Shown piece by piece: positions 25,244-36,788 of a stretch of 64,000 bases of DNA (its first letter is position 1; each line of letters opens with the position of its first letter). The notes under the pieces are model-generated. The model did no database searches, was not told the DNA's origin, and saw nothing but the letters and a program-made list of their open reading frames with translations. A program made the position numbers and the translations under genes. This DNA is from Phallusia mammillata (lineage: Eukaryota; Chordata; Ascidiacea; Phlebobranchia; Ascidiidae). The DNA lies in NCBI GenBank assembly GCA_003260075.1, contig QLIY01000011.1:173063-237062 (forward strand). Reading direction: 5' to 3'.

Positions 25244-28200
25244 CCACCCGTTATGTCAATGGAATCCACTTTGGGCCCTCATAGTGATGTGCGGCCAATT
25301 ACAGTATTTTGCCCCATTCTGAAGAATAAGCCTTGTGGCTATACGTCACTGTCGTAAAGTCGTTGGTCTGTAATTCAGTGGTGTCGCTTGTGATTGACTC
25401 TTTGATGAAGAGGCTTTTGTTTTCGTGTCGCCACTAATTGCCTTGTGCGTTTAAGAGGCCACACCTCAGTCTGTACCGTAATGAGTTGATGCAAATAACA
25501 CTCGAGGTTCGACCAAGTGCGGCTATTTGTTTCTCGATTGTTCCGTTTGTTTGTGGTGACAAGCACTGTTCACGAAATCCGCTATTGTTTGTATGTCTGT
25601 CGCGAATTTTACCGTAACAATCGTCAAAAAATGACCTAACGGCACATGTATTTGGCCGAAAGACTAACCTGAGGCTATACCGGCGCGATTTGCAAATATA
25701 TGTTAAAGCGAAAGTAAGGTTTGTGCAGCTGATATATTATAATATATTAATAATTATTAACCACTGTATTTAAATTGTGGATGATCTGAATAATAATGCA
25801 TTTTTAGCACCTTTGTCATCACATATTTTACATTCGAAAAACAAACTGCAATTAAATAGCCTACTTGAAGAATGTACGTCAAAAAACCAAAGTTTTTCGC
25901 CTTCGAGGCTTTACGGTTTTGCATTCAGCCCGAGCGACCTTTCGATCATCGTCGTTGCCATGTGTTCATTATGCATTACAGTGCCCCGGTGTGTTGGGCT
26001 AAGCCGAGGGGTGACATCATACTGGTATAGGAGCAACATCACATAAGTACGTCTGCCGAAGGGGCGCCCGTCCTATCAGCGCAGCGTTCCTCCTTCGAGC
26101 ACCCAACATTCCTGGCCTTGTCAGCAGTCCTCCACAACTCGGTTGTTCGCACACTTCAAGATTTCCCATAGGGCCCAGGGTCGCGCAAAGGCCTCTTGGC
26201 GTCAATGCGATCTCGAGAGGCCTGCGCGCGCTTCCGTATACAAGGTCACGTGACCAACCATGACGTCGGATGTGGAGAAGCGCCAATCTCCAACACAGAC
26301 CTGCCAGCACCGATCTGAATTCGAACAACTGACGGTATTTAAATGTTATTTGCGGTGCGATTAAATATACTTTCCAGCTAAGGGATGATGACTCACGGGC
26401 AGTTGAACTTGTTCGTGCGATATGCCAAACGATAATTAGCAAGTAAATCTTGCCCGAAATGTCGCTTTTAATTGATTACAATCGTTCACAAGGGTTAATA
26501 GCTGCTATTAATAGATCGACGACGGTTGTTGTTATCCTGTGCCCGTCATCTTCAGTTTATCTTATCACCTGTCAGGCAAAGGCGGACAGACCTGCCCTCT
26601 TTCCTGCCGAACACCTGTGGTCACAATCGGCGTGTTCCACGACAGGGCACGACAATCGCGGTCTTACCTTGTGGATCACCTGGCCAATCTAACCACGACC
26701 AATACCTCAATTGCAGAGGCGTTGCGGGCGCGGCTGGCCGCCATCACACGCTACCGAACGGAAATGCCGGACGCGCGATGTCCCCTGATGGCAAAATTCC
26801 TGAGCTGATCCTTTTCGTCCGGTTCGAATCGAAAACAAAGGCCTGGCGGCTTCCCGCGACACATAAGTCTCTTCCAATTGTCGCATTCCTGTTAAGGGCC
26901 ACAGCAAGAAACGCCTAACTTAGAAGAACGTTTACTACAGTGTTACCAAATAAAAAAAATATGTATATTTGCATCGGTGAACGAATCAAGTTGGAAAGAC
27001 AAACCCCTATGGGCCCATTGGTATCTTCCATATGTTATTATACGTTTTCTGCGTTAAACACAATAAAACTGTTTGGTGATTTTCATCTTCGACAAATTTT
27101 AAAATAAATTAGTTACCTTTGGTCATAGCACGCCTTTCCTGAGGTTGTTTACTGTTACGTAAGCCTAAAAGATAGAAAACCTGATTTTAACGGTGTTGTG
27201 ATCGTCAAACGGAGCCAAAAGCCACAGATTTACGCTGTTTTTGTTGACGCCCGAAAATCACAATCGTCTATGACGCGAAATGGAATGCACTGTGACGTCA
27301 GACGGGCCGGCAAACGTGCTCTATCCGTTGGTAAACATCATTGCCCTGTTGTGTTGGATTGCCTGTATGTGTCCTGCCAGCTTGATACACATGGGAACGT
27401 GACAATTTATGAGCTGAAGACATAGTTACGTATGGAAGAATGTTGAAAGGTATTCCACCACTATGGTTTGGACCCAAACGGCGCAATGAGCTTGACCTAA
27501 AGTAGCTTAATGGCGCTACATGTGCCAGAAACAAAGCAAAACATTGGACATGAATTGTACCACATGTGTGATTGGCTAGATCTAACATGCGTCCTCTTTT
27601 TGGAGGACGACATGTTCTCCTTTCTCACAAAAAACAAGTTGTCCTCTATCGAAAATAATAAATGCCCAAACGTTCTCTTTTATATTTCCCGACTATACTA
27701 AATACATGTGTGACAACTACGCCATTGAAATCAGCCCAAAATAAATCTTAAGCTTATCCTGAAAATAAATTCAGGTGGATTTTAAAAATGACACCTTTCT
27801 GATAGAACAAACATAGGTTTATTTGGCCAGATTGCCCCAACTAACTAATTCAGGTATATTTTTTGTGCAACTAACTGGTTCTTTGAACAGGTTAACGTTT
27901 TTCCAGCCGCAAAAGTTTAATTTCATCTTTTTAAATTATTTATTCATTGGACGACATACACAAATAGCATCAGTGTTGAAAGTAACATTAAACATTAATA
28001 CATTTTGTGCTAAATTTAATCGGAATCGGTTGGGAAGCTGTTAAATGTTAAGTTATATTGGTTCATGGGTTTACATTCAGGTGCACCGCAACCTTAACAC
28101 AAAAACTTGACCCTAACTTAGGTTCGACCTGGGTGCTTGTCTTAAACTTAACACCAACCTGTTTGTATGTAAAACTCCAGCCAGTTTGTATGCAAACAAG

Positions 28201-28813
28201 AAATTTTGGTGAAACCGCCAGAAATGTGGGATTACTCATCGACGACAACATATTATCTCTCTTTCAAATTGTATCCACTTTTTTCCAGACACTCAACTCT
28301 TGTGTTTTGACCGACCCAGAAAGTTCTGAATCAAACACTGCTGATGCTGTGACGTCAAACCACTTCTCAATGCCCCTTGTTACGTCACAACTCGGTAACC
28401 TTAGTCGATGTTCCAGATTTTCAGGAGATCAATCTAACTTGTTCGCCAACGTTTTGTCATGGTTTGTCACGGCAAAAAAACAATACTTTGTAGCGGTTTG
28501 GATTTGCACTGAGCCATAGCACCCAGTCACGAATACCAACATACACGAAGTGTTTGAAGCACTTTAAATTTCAGTAATTTAAAAGTTTAGTTTTTGTTAG
28601 CGATGTAATAAACTTCGTTTTTCCGTCGGGCATTTTGTTTTTGGCTGAATGAAAATCTACCGTTGACAAACATACTACGTTCGTGACTACAAAAAAATCG
28701 AATCTAAACAAAAAGCCCAGTGGTTTTTGGGTTCACTTTTCTGGACAATTGTTTTTGTTTTTCGACAGTTAAGTTTCAAAACCCATAAACTGTAACAGAA
28801 AATACGTGAAGGC
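25244..28813. other. Gene-free block, right part
   Basis: No supported gene. Further CRE octamers are at 27293-27300 and 28350-28357. A 153-codon open frame (28058-28519) starts at TTG and shows no domain or splice context. Confidence 0.45.
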
Positions 28814-28992
28814 CAGTGGTGGGATTCAGCCGGTTCGCACCGTTTCTATAAAACCGTCTCACGAAATTTTATGAGATCAGCGAACCGGTTAGCTTTTCTG
28901 GTTAATGTCAATGGACTTTTGTAACAGAACCGGGTGGAAATATGACTTTTGTGATATAGAATCGGCTGAAAACAGTCTGAATCCCACCACTG
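28814..28992. mobile_element. hAT-type MITE
   Basis: Ends are inverted: CAGTGGTGGGATTCAG on the left and CTGAATCCCACCACTG on the right. The flanks GTGAAGGC and GTTAAGGC match at 7 of 8 bases and form an 8-bp target-site duplication. The 179-bp body has no coding frame. CAGTGG-type ends plus an 8-bp duplication are typical of hAT elements. Confidence 0.88.
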
Positions 28993-30389
28993 GTTAAGGC
29001 CCCACCATTAACTATCCGAAAACTGGGTTACAGGTCAAACACAGAAATTGCGTAATACCCGCCAGCTGTCTGTAATAGCTGGCTGACAAATTTCCTGATG
29101 AGCCCAAACTAAATCAAACCAGTAACATATCGTCACATGAGAACACAAATATGCGTGGTTTACAAGAAATTGCGAGTATGCAATAGTTCAGCTGTCAATT
29201 CGGTTAAAATGGTTTCATAACGCTTATGCCATGTTAAAAAGATTTATGGAATCTATTTTTCGTCATGTGAATCTTGTACGACATCTAGCGACATGTTTTA
29301 AAATGTTGTTGCAACCACTTAAACACATATTAAAACAATTCTGAAAAACTATTTCATATCAAAAAACTGTCATAAGAATACACGCCCTACAACATCGTAT
29401 GGCTTCTTCGTCCTTAAACCGTCTGCCAAAGTGCTCCGATAAATTCGATTTTAATTCGCGGTTTGCTGTTCGAATTATAGAGTTTACAGTACAATGTGGC
29501 CTACCACTGAAACCCACAAAACTACCCTGTTTCAGATGGTGGATATTTTCCAATTCGATGTTGGAGTCAAGATGTAACAAATAAAGCTGTTAGAGGAAAA
29601 TAATTCAAATTTCATCCATAAATTTGTGCATGGCTTTAGTTTCAAGCGCTAATGAAAATCTAGCACCCGAGGTTTCCCGCTGCAAAGCCAAACGACCCGG
29701 TCTGAGTTCTGAATTATCTCCGGTAAAAAGTAAACACAAACTGGGAGACGGCTTGTCATTCACGATCACCGCATCGTGTGGTCACTGACGTCGGGTAGAT
29801 TAAAGACATACCGGCGACCGTTGGATTTAAATGTTTATTTTCGTGATGCGTGTTGTCATAGGTGGCCGTATTCTCGACAACGGAAAATTAACCTGACGTC
29901 GTATGGCTCTGTAGGGACACCTGGCGGTTAAACAAATTCTGCCAAGCATTTCTTACCAAGACATTAACACTACAGTAAATAAAACAACAGACAACATTAT
30001 TACAGCATCTGCAATTTCGTAGATCGACAGCAAATAAGCTACTCAACTTTTAAGTACAGCTCAAACCCACGGTTTCACATTTGATATAGACCAACTTCAG
30101 CAAATGGCTTTGTTACTGGAAATGACATTTTTGTTTGAGCTGCTTTATAGTTCCGATGGCAGTTGCACGGAAATTTGCAGTATCTGTTCAATGACCTGAA
30201 CGTCTTAATATCTCTGTCTGTACGGATACGGACGGGACACCTTCCGATTTGGACAGTGTCCTATAGTGCCCTGACGACTGCTGGTCGGAACCAGGGGCGC
30301 GGGCATAGTGACACGCTGTTATTTACCCAAACGATCAAGACACAGGCAAGGTTAACAGTAACAAGCTTGGAGAAAAAAATCGTTTCGAA
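28993..30389. other. 5' flank of bHLH gene 1
   Basis: 1.4 kb with no supported gene or repeat. It presumably includes proximal control DNA of the bHLH gene. Confidence 0.45.
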
Positions 30390-30397
30390 ATAAAAGG
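30390..30397 (+). promoter_or_regulatory. TATA-like box of bHLH gene 1
   Basis: ATAAAAGG lies 54 bp upstream of the ATG. If used, the 5' UTR would be about 25-30 nt. The paralogous gene at 61.5 kb has a cleaner TATA box. Confidence 0.4.
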
Positions 30398-30450
30398 TTT
30401 CGGGTTTAGAGCAAAGGCATATCATTTTCCTGTTTCACTGAGAGTACATC

Positions 30451-31739
30451 ATGGCAACAACAGTACAATACTTCGAAGGAAATTATGATAACGAACATCC
30501 ATTCGATGCGGGACTCTGGCCCCAAAGGCTCGACGAGGTAAAAAGTGTGCCATTTGAACAAACGTTTTAGTACTTGGATTCTTTACAACAGACAAGGTGC
30601 AGCCACTTGTAATGTGTGTTTTGTGACTTACATTTAGAATTCATTTGTGGAAACTTCGCGTAAACGAAAAGTCTCATCAATGGGGAACCCCCAAAAGAAA
30701 CGACGCAGAGTGAACGCTGCCGGAAAGGAACGAGAAAGACTTCGGGCATTCAACGACGCTTTGGAATCGTTGCAAAGCGTGCTACCAATTCGATTCACCG
30801 AAAATAGAAAAATGTACAAGAAACAAACTCTACAGGTAATTATAACATGATAAGTAGAGATGTGGTTAAATTTTGATACATTTCGTTACTTGGTTAAAAA
30901 CGGTTTTGTACTAAACGCATATTTTGGCCTGGAGTCAAAAGTATAAAATTCTTTGCGTATTTTTGCAGTTGGCAATCCGATACATCCAATTTTTGCGCTC
31001 GTGTGCTGCTGGGGAACGGGATTGGAGCGAACGATCGCGATTTTGGTGTGGTAGAGAAGACAAAGTGGCGATTGGTGCTATGGATGCTGTTTCCCATTCT
31101 TCTGTTACGGACATACCAGCAAAGCAGCACCAAACACACACCGTTGTTCCCAATACACACTACACTGGGCATAACGAATACGTCGATCAATGTGAAAGTT
31201 TAACGCCCCTAGAAGCTACCGATTGTTCTTCAGTACCTTTTATCAGCCATGGAAATACAACCCACACTTTGGAACCCAACCTTGCGTTTGGCACATTGCC
31301 CGAAACTGATGTGGATTCGAGACAACATGGTGACGAGTACCTACCGATCATTGGACAAATGGATTATCCCGAAACGAGTACCTGCCCCGACAATGCAAGT
31401 GGCTCAATCGGATTCACCCGTTACCATAGCGTGGCCACTCCTCCTGGGTACACTGTCGTCAACGAAAGCTTTACATCGTACCAAAGCTACATGCAGGGTC
31501 GGTGTATAGAGCTGACTGCGACCGACAAGCTAAAGACCAACCCACCATCGGAGGCAGATTTAAACGACATTCCCCTGTCGGATCTACTAAACAGTGAAGC
31601 CATATCAGAAAAACGGACAGATTTCAAATCGTTCGATGACGAAATGTTAACTCATTTGGAGGAAATTTTGTCATCGCCAGACACGTCAACACCAAGCAGT
31701 CCTGAGAGCGGTTTCGCATCGTTTAGCAGTTGTAAATAA
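30451..31739 (+). CDS. Orphan-type bHLH transcription factor 1
   Basis: Predicted nuclear DNA-binding protein of 351 residues from exons 30451-30537, 30638-30835 and 30969-31739, all with phase-0 introns. The basic region (KKRRRVNAAGKERERLR) carries the E-box-contacting Glu-Arg pair. Helix 1 is FNDALESLQSVLPIRF and helix 2 begins KKQTLQLAIRYIQFL, with an intron between the LQ and LA codons. After the bHLH come a W/RFWC box (ERDWSERSRFWC) and a long acidic Ser/Thr-rich tail ending in SPESGFASFSSCK. The TLQLAIRYI helix 2 recalls Mesp-like and other group A proteins, but the basic region fits no family I know. It is a paralogue of the gene at 60465-61523 with identical intron positions. The start was chosen for its phase-0 fit and the TATA-like box upstream. 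Confidence 0.9.
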
Positions 31740-31743
31740 TAAA
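31738..31743 (+). promoter_or_regulatory. Poly(A) signal overlapping the stop codon
   Basis: AATAAA begins at the second base of the TAA stop of bHLH gene 1 (31737-31739). If used, the 3' UTR would be only about 15-30 nt. Confidence 0.5.
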
Positions 31744-32308
31744 ACCTTATTTCAACAAACTTACTGCTGTATTTTGATTGTGACTTTCAAATTAAGTAAA
31801 GCGAATGACAGCCAGGTCAGGGTAAACTTTGAGAACTTAGACATGAATTTTTGTTTGGGTCAAAAATATGATGGGACGAAGCTTTTGGTAGTGGAACCTT
31901 TTTTCAAGGGACCTAATTAGCATATTGCACAAAACGACGTCCTGACATGACCTCATTTTGTTGCTATAGAAATACAAAGCTGACTTCCTTCCAGAAATAA
32001 AGCAACATGTTCGTTTAAAACAAATTTATCAATTCTGATACAAAACACAATTATTGGGACATTTTCTGTACTGACACAATATTACTTGACCAAATAAAAT
32101 TTGATAAAAAAAAATTTTGATTTTCTTATTTTGGTTAGCAGTTCTGGAATGTGTGCATTTAGGTGCAGATTTTTTAGAACAGTACAGCCATGCGATACTG
32201 CAAAACACAAACTACTAAGTAACAAAACAAGGACCATTTGCCTAGCATAACCCTTTTGGGGTTCAGTTGTGCAGACATATTGCAATAAACGATAAAACAA
32301 ATCTCAGA
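31744..32308. other. Convergent intergenic region
   Basis: About 565 bp between bHLH gene 1 (+) and MANF (-), AT-rich, presumably 3' UTR of MANF. No gene seen. Confidence 0.5.
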
Positions 32309-33335
32309 TCATAATTCTTCACGGACATATTTTGGTTTCAATTTGTTAATTTTGTCAATAAATTCTTGTTTTTCCACACAACCCCTGCAGTCCTCTCCCC
32401 ATTCCTCCAGGATTTTTTTGAGTTGTTTTACTCGCATCTTCTTTAGATTCACATTCTTCCAGTCAACTTGTTTCTCTAAAGCGTGAGATGTATATATTAG
32501 CAGACATAAACAACGATGTTTAAATAGTTTTCAGTTTTAACAACTAACCATATTTAAGTTCGCATATTTGTGAATCTTTCTTTTTTAGTGCAGCACAAAT
32601 TTTCTCTGGTGGTTTATGAAAGCTGCAAGGTTTTGAAACATCTCCCAGCATATTGGTTGCAGCATCATCTGTTCCTCCAACATAATAGCACTAAAATAAC
32701 ATAAAATTACAACTTGCAATGTTAAGCACAAGATATATGCATTAATGTATGAATATTTAGACTCACAAATCTGTTTTCTTTTCCTTTTGCTTCTCTGCAT
32801 TCTTGTTGTAGTCGTTTTTTTACTGCCTTTTCATCCTCAATATTTTCCTCATCCATTATTTTTTGGAAACGAGTAAGGAATTTCACACAAACTTAAGTAA
32901 AAAAACAAGTTATGTAAGGACAAACATAAGTATCAGAAAATAATTTTAAAAAGGTTTGATATCTTTAAGTCATAATACTGGAACCCAACACATGTAAAGT
33001 GATGTTGCAACAAAGTTAATTAAATCTTCTTTGAAAACTGATACCAATGTAACTCAACTATTTCTGTTACCACTTGCACAAAATAATACCATAAGTCATG
33101 TAGTTACTATAAGAATACTATGATCTCTAATAAGTCAAGTAAAATTTTGTTTGTATTGTTACAACACCAAATTTCATAGTTAAACAGTTTTTTATAACAA
33201 CAAGGACACTAAAACATTTATTTTGAAGTCAATAACATTATAATTACCTTCACATTCATCATCTGCACTTACAATATCCACCAAATAGACGGAGAATGCA
33301 AAGATGAAAAAAACTAAAACTCTTGTTTTATCCAT
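32309..33335 (-). CDS. MANF: MANF/CDNF-type ER neurotrophic factor
   Basis: Secretory-pathway protein of 173 residues, from exons 33335-33248, 32891-32767, 32690-32549 and 32475-32309 read on the minus strand with consistent phases. A signal peptide (residues 1-24, hydrophobic core [14 protein letters not shown]) is followed by the saposin-like domain starting [14 protein letters not shown], with the family signature [20 protein letters not shown]. The C-terminal SAP-like domain holds [15 protein letters not shown] with the CXXC (CRGC) motif. The protein ends in REEL, a KDEL-like retention signal (human MANF ends RTDL). The family is known to be induced by ER stress and to protect cells. The ATG is the first in frame and gives a normal length. 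Confidence 0.95.
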
Positions 33336-33899
33336 ATTGATGTTTCCCTAGTACAGTTAGGTTTACACCAGATAGGTGCTATAATACCAAGGTCCTTTAG
33401 GAAAAACCTTTTGATACAGGCCTAAAGGAGAAGATTGAGTTGAGTTTATTTCGCTTGGTGAAAGACAATAGACTGAATGAACAGAGCAACACAATTGTAC
33501 TAAAACAAAGGTAAACCAAATTAAACCCAATAATCACTAAAATGTGATTTCAAACTTCAGGCAATCATTCCCTTCTAACCCAAGACTATATTTACTATCA
33601 CTAGAAAATAAGCTTTACGGCGTTTTACATGCACAAGACAGCTGTTTTTTTTATTTCGTCTCTACGGAAATCTCTCCAAAGTCCAAATATATTACATCGC
33701 GCCTACACTTGTGCGGATTCGGCCTCTTCTTATTGGATAATTGCCGTCACGGTTGATTAATGAAGCGCTAAGGCCACGCATGCCTTCCAAAACAATTACG
33801 ACATCTAACCTCTTTTTTGATCTATATTCATTTCCCAATATTGCAACATCTGTCCTAAAAAGCTACGCAATTCATGGCAAGAATTCTTGGGGTACAATG
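33336..33899. other. MANF upstream region
   Basis: 564 bp between the RWDD3 stop and the MANF start, both on the minus strand. It holds one copy of TTGAGTTGAGTTTATTT (33433 onward) that recurs at about 38952, probably a dispersed repeat end. A splice-acceptor-like ACTAG lies 12 nt upstream of the MANF ATG. I see no gene. Confidence 0.45.
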
Positions 33900-34685
33900 T
33901 TATTTTAAAGAAGTATGTCCATATGTACCAAGTTTTACATAATTCTCGAAAAGGTCAGTCAAATTCCAATTCGCGAATGCAATCTGTAAATCTGTTGTGT
34001 TCGAAAATTCGACGTAAGTAAAGTCCGATAAAGTACATTGTTTATCGAATTCCTGTGCAAGAATCTGCAGCAACCTTTCCTTACAAGGTTGTCCGCTGGA
34101 ATTGACATCTACGTTTTGGGTTTTGTGATCAACCAAAAACTTTCGCACACTTTCTTCTTTGCCGTGTAGGACAATAAAGATTTTTCGATTACAAAATATT
34201 ACTCTACCGCATACGTTAAGCTGGTTAGCCCAACTTGTTAATATTTTTGTGTACTTAGATTTGCTGCGCATGTGATCTAGCGTGTATAAAACAGTTAGCT
34301 GCTTTTTAGTCGGTAATTCGGAAACTGTGTGTTGCGTTATTGTTTTGGACAAAATATCTGATAAATATTCTTTAACCCAGAGGATTACAACATCCAACAT
34401 TGGCTGGTTCATTAAACCATCATTTGTAACATGTGCCAGTAGTTCGGATTGTAAGTTTGAACCTTGATTTCGCGTTAGCTTCGGCGTGTACACTTCCACA
34501 AGTGGAACAGAACTGGGATAGGTTGCTATGACACTGCAACCAAACGACACAATTTGATCAATCTCTGACAGATGTAGATTCATTGTAAATCGTCGAATGC
34601 CAGAATGGGATTCAACCAGAACAAATTCTCGGTCGCCACAATAAACAGCCGCAAGGGCTTCGATTTCCTCATCAACAGTACACAT
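33900..34685 (-). CDS. RWDD3: RWD domain protein RWDD3 (RSUME)
   Basis: Intronless gene for 261 residues. The N-terminal RWD domain (about 1-112) has the expected EIEALAAVYCG start and the YPSSVPLVEV turn. The C-terminal half carries the family block LDHMRSKSKYTKILTSWANQL, then VDVNSSGQPCKERL, both closely matching vertebrate RWDD3. The vertebrate protein enhances SUMO conjugation through UBC9, so a similar role is inferred. The ATG at 34685 starts 8 nt after a strong splice-acceptor-like site on the minus strand and 188 bp downstream of the PSMA5 stop, suggesting a second cistron of an operon. Lack of introns, unlike its neighbours, could mean retroposition followed by use of the PSMA5 transcription unit. 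Confidence 0.9.
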   Translation of the reverse strand: MCTVDEEIEALAAVYCGDREFVLVESHSGIRRFTMNLHLSEIDQIVSFGCSVIATYPSSVPLVEVYTPKLTRNQGSNLQSELLAHVTNDGLMNQPMLDVVILWVKEYLSDILSKTITQHTVSELPTKKQLTVLYTLDHMRSKSKYTKILTSWANQLNVCGRVIFCNRKIFIVLHGKEESVRKFLVDHKTQNVDVNSSGQPCKERLLQILAQEFDKQCTLSDFTYVEFSNTTDLQIAFANWNLTDLFENYVKLGTYGHTSLK

Positions 34686-34693
34686 TTGAATTT

Positions 34694-34740
34694 CTAGGGT
34701 TTAACAGTAATCTTAGTGAAAACAAAAAAATGTTTCAGTT
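34694..34740 (-). promoter_or_regulatory. Candidate trans-splice acceptor before RWDD3
   Basis: On the minus strand a T-rich tract is followed by CCCTAG at 34699-34694, and the RWDD3 ATG comes 8 nt later. No upstream exon of RWDD3 is visible in the 188-bp gap, so the acceptor could receive a spliced leader, as is common in Ciona. This is inferred from sequence context only. Confidence 0.45.
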
Positions 34741-34873
34741 TAAGCAGCATTGTAAAAAATTGGAACTACTAAAGGTGTTTTTTTCAGTACAACGCAAAAT
34801 GTGGGCAAAAAGAGCGATTTGTAACAAAATCGAACTGGAAAAGAAAATCGGTTTGTATGAATTCAAAGTGCAA

Positions 34874-36618
34874 CTACAAGTCCTTGATAACTTCTTCAAC
34901 TTCATCTTTACTAAACATGTGGAATTTCTGCTCTTTTGTTATGGTCGAAACTTCAACGTTGGTCGATGTCAGTTTTTCCTCCATTACTTGTTTCAAAATT
35001 CCAAGCACAGATTTACATGCTTCTTTCAGGGTAATTGACTGAAAAAACAATTTAATTTACGAATACTTTTTTACTGTCACAATCACACATATCATATCAA
35101 GTAACAGAAAAAAAATATATGCTTGGGATTTTTGCTGCAACTAAGTTAATCACACATTTTAGTTCATTGTGTGAAGTAGATAATTTCTAAGCTTATATAT
35201 GTATCATTTACAGAAACACACTGGTTAACCGTATTGTGTGCTTAAGTGCACCAAAAAATTGGCACACTGCATTTTCAATCAACCAGATTCAGTTGCATAA
35301 ACATGGATAATAAACTTAATGGTGAAAAATAAGGGTCATATTAGATGTAAAAAGCGACATGCTTCTATTCAAACATTTCGGCAAATGAATAATAAAGCAT
35401 GCCACTTTTCACATCTATTTGAGCTGTAATTTTCATCAATAAACCTGTGAACAGATCCATGTAAACTTATGAACAGTGTTTAATAAATATTATGTAAAAA
35501 CTATCACATAGCTAAAGATTTTAGTTACAGTTTAAAATACTAGTTTGATGGTATTCTTACTTTATGATATTGTTCCTCCAGTGAGGTTTGAGCACCTTCA
35601 GATGCTGAACCAATTGCTTTAGCTAAACATTTAACAAATGTCCCAGAGGGGTCAAGGTGATAAAGTTGTGGTCCCCACTCATCATATCCAGCAAATAACA
35701 AAGCTACACCAAATGGTCTGCTCTAAAAGTTTGTTTAATTGTATTGTAATCTCTGTGTGTCATACAAAATTATCGAGAAGACATTGAAAATACCATTGCT
35801 CCAGGTTCTGAGTCTTCTTCACCAAACTGCAAAGCTAAATTTGAAACTGCTTTTGTTATGCTTTCCACACTCATTTTTTCATCATATGTAAACCAATGAT
35901 TCTGCAAAAAACACAGCAAAAGAATAAAAGATATATGACACAATAGAAAAGTAGCATGCAATCAACAAACTAACTTGGGCTTCAACTCTTGCTCTGTCAA
36001 TCATGGTTTTTGAATCCGCAATCAGACCACTCATTGCACAACCTATAAAGTGAATGAGAGATTAAAGTACCCCATTTAAAATACATCTATACTAGGGTTC
36101 CACCATTTCCCCAGTTATAAAATTCTTGGAGCCAGTCTGCAGAACATGGCAGTTCCCAACCAGATCTCAGACGTGCAGGACCAACATGTCCCATGTGCAA
36201 GATCAATTTCAGCAGGTTCAAAATAAGTAAAAGAGGTCAAGAGAGGCCAATTAAATGCCTGTGGTGCAAAGTTTTACATGCATCCCCCCAAACTTAGCGT
36301 GCAAATTTATTTTGTTTAAAACAAATAGTGTGTGCAGCTGCCACACTCTGCAGACTGGTCCTGGAGAAAACCTCCATATACACACAACATCTTACCGACA
36401 TGAGTGTCAATTTCAAATATTTTTTGAATGCTTGATGCCACAATTAAAGGTGAAGTAATTCTTTTTTCAACTGCTAACACAACTCCTTCAGAAGTTTGGA
36501 TTCCAATAGCTGTGGATCCCAACTTAATTGCTTCAATAGCATATTCAACTTGGAAGATTCTTCCTTCAGGTGAAAAAGTGTTCACACCTCGATCATATTC
36601 AGATCTTGTCATAAACAT
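34874..36618 (-). CDS. PSMA5: Proteasome 20S subunit alpha type 5
   Basis: Outer-ring subunit of the 20S proteasome. Exons 36618-36396, 36042-35975, 35901-35794, 35722-35561 and 35038-34874 (minus strand) give 241 residues, the same length as human PSMA5. The alpha-subunit signature at the N terminus reads [20 protein letters not shown]. Other matched blocks are [52 protein letters not shown] and [17 protein letters not shown], and the end reads [16 protein letters not shown]. As an alpha subunit it is not catalytic. Intron 1 (36043-36395) contains a 227-bp MITE, and a second copy of the same family lies only 171 bp upstream of the ATG. The RWDD3 start is 188 bp downstream. Confidence 0.97.
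35344..35415. repeat. Small fold-back repeat
   Basis: GATGTAAAAAGCGACATGCTT is followed after about 30 bases by a near-perfect inverted copy ending CACTTTTCACATC. It lies in PSMA5 intron 4. A related half copy is at about 5475-5520, so this is a dispersed MITE-like family. Confidence 0.6.
36132..36358. mobile_element. hAT-type MITE, copy A
   Basis: Ends CCAGTCTGCAGA and TCTGCAGACTGG are perfect inverted repeats that extend imperfectly to about 21 bp. Flanks TCTTGGAG (36124) and TCCTGGAG (36359) match at 7 of 8 bases. It is in intron 1 of PSMA5 and is homologous to copy B at 36789-37007 over its whole length. Confidence 0.88.
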
Positions 36619-36708
36619 GCTGCTTTTTTAGTCTACTGTTTGCAAAAGAAATGTGTTTTCGATTCTATAACAAATATATTCTATAAGTTTTGATCCTATA
36701 TTAACTTA

Positions 36709-36770
36709 TAACCACAGTATACCAGGCCATTGAAGGCGCCATAGCGAATCAGCCGGTCACCAAGCATTTA
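36709..36770. repeat. Dispersed repeat, copy 1
   Basis: About 60 bp just upstream of PSMA5 resemble 37968-38030 (shared words CCACAGTA/CACAGTACACC, GGCCATTGAAGGC/GCCCAATGAAGGC, CGAATCAGC). It may be part of the same composite SINE or MITE whose pieces surround the two hAT elements here. Confidence 0.5.
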
Positions 36771-36788
36771 CCACCATATGGCAAGGAG

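Noticed and set aside
28058-28519. 153-codon open frame
   Set aside because: Starts at TTG, no domain, no upstream or downstream exon context.
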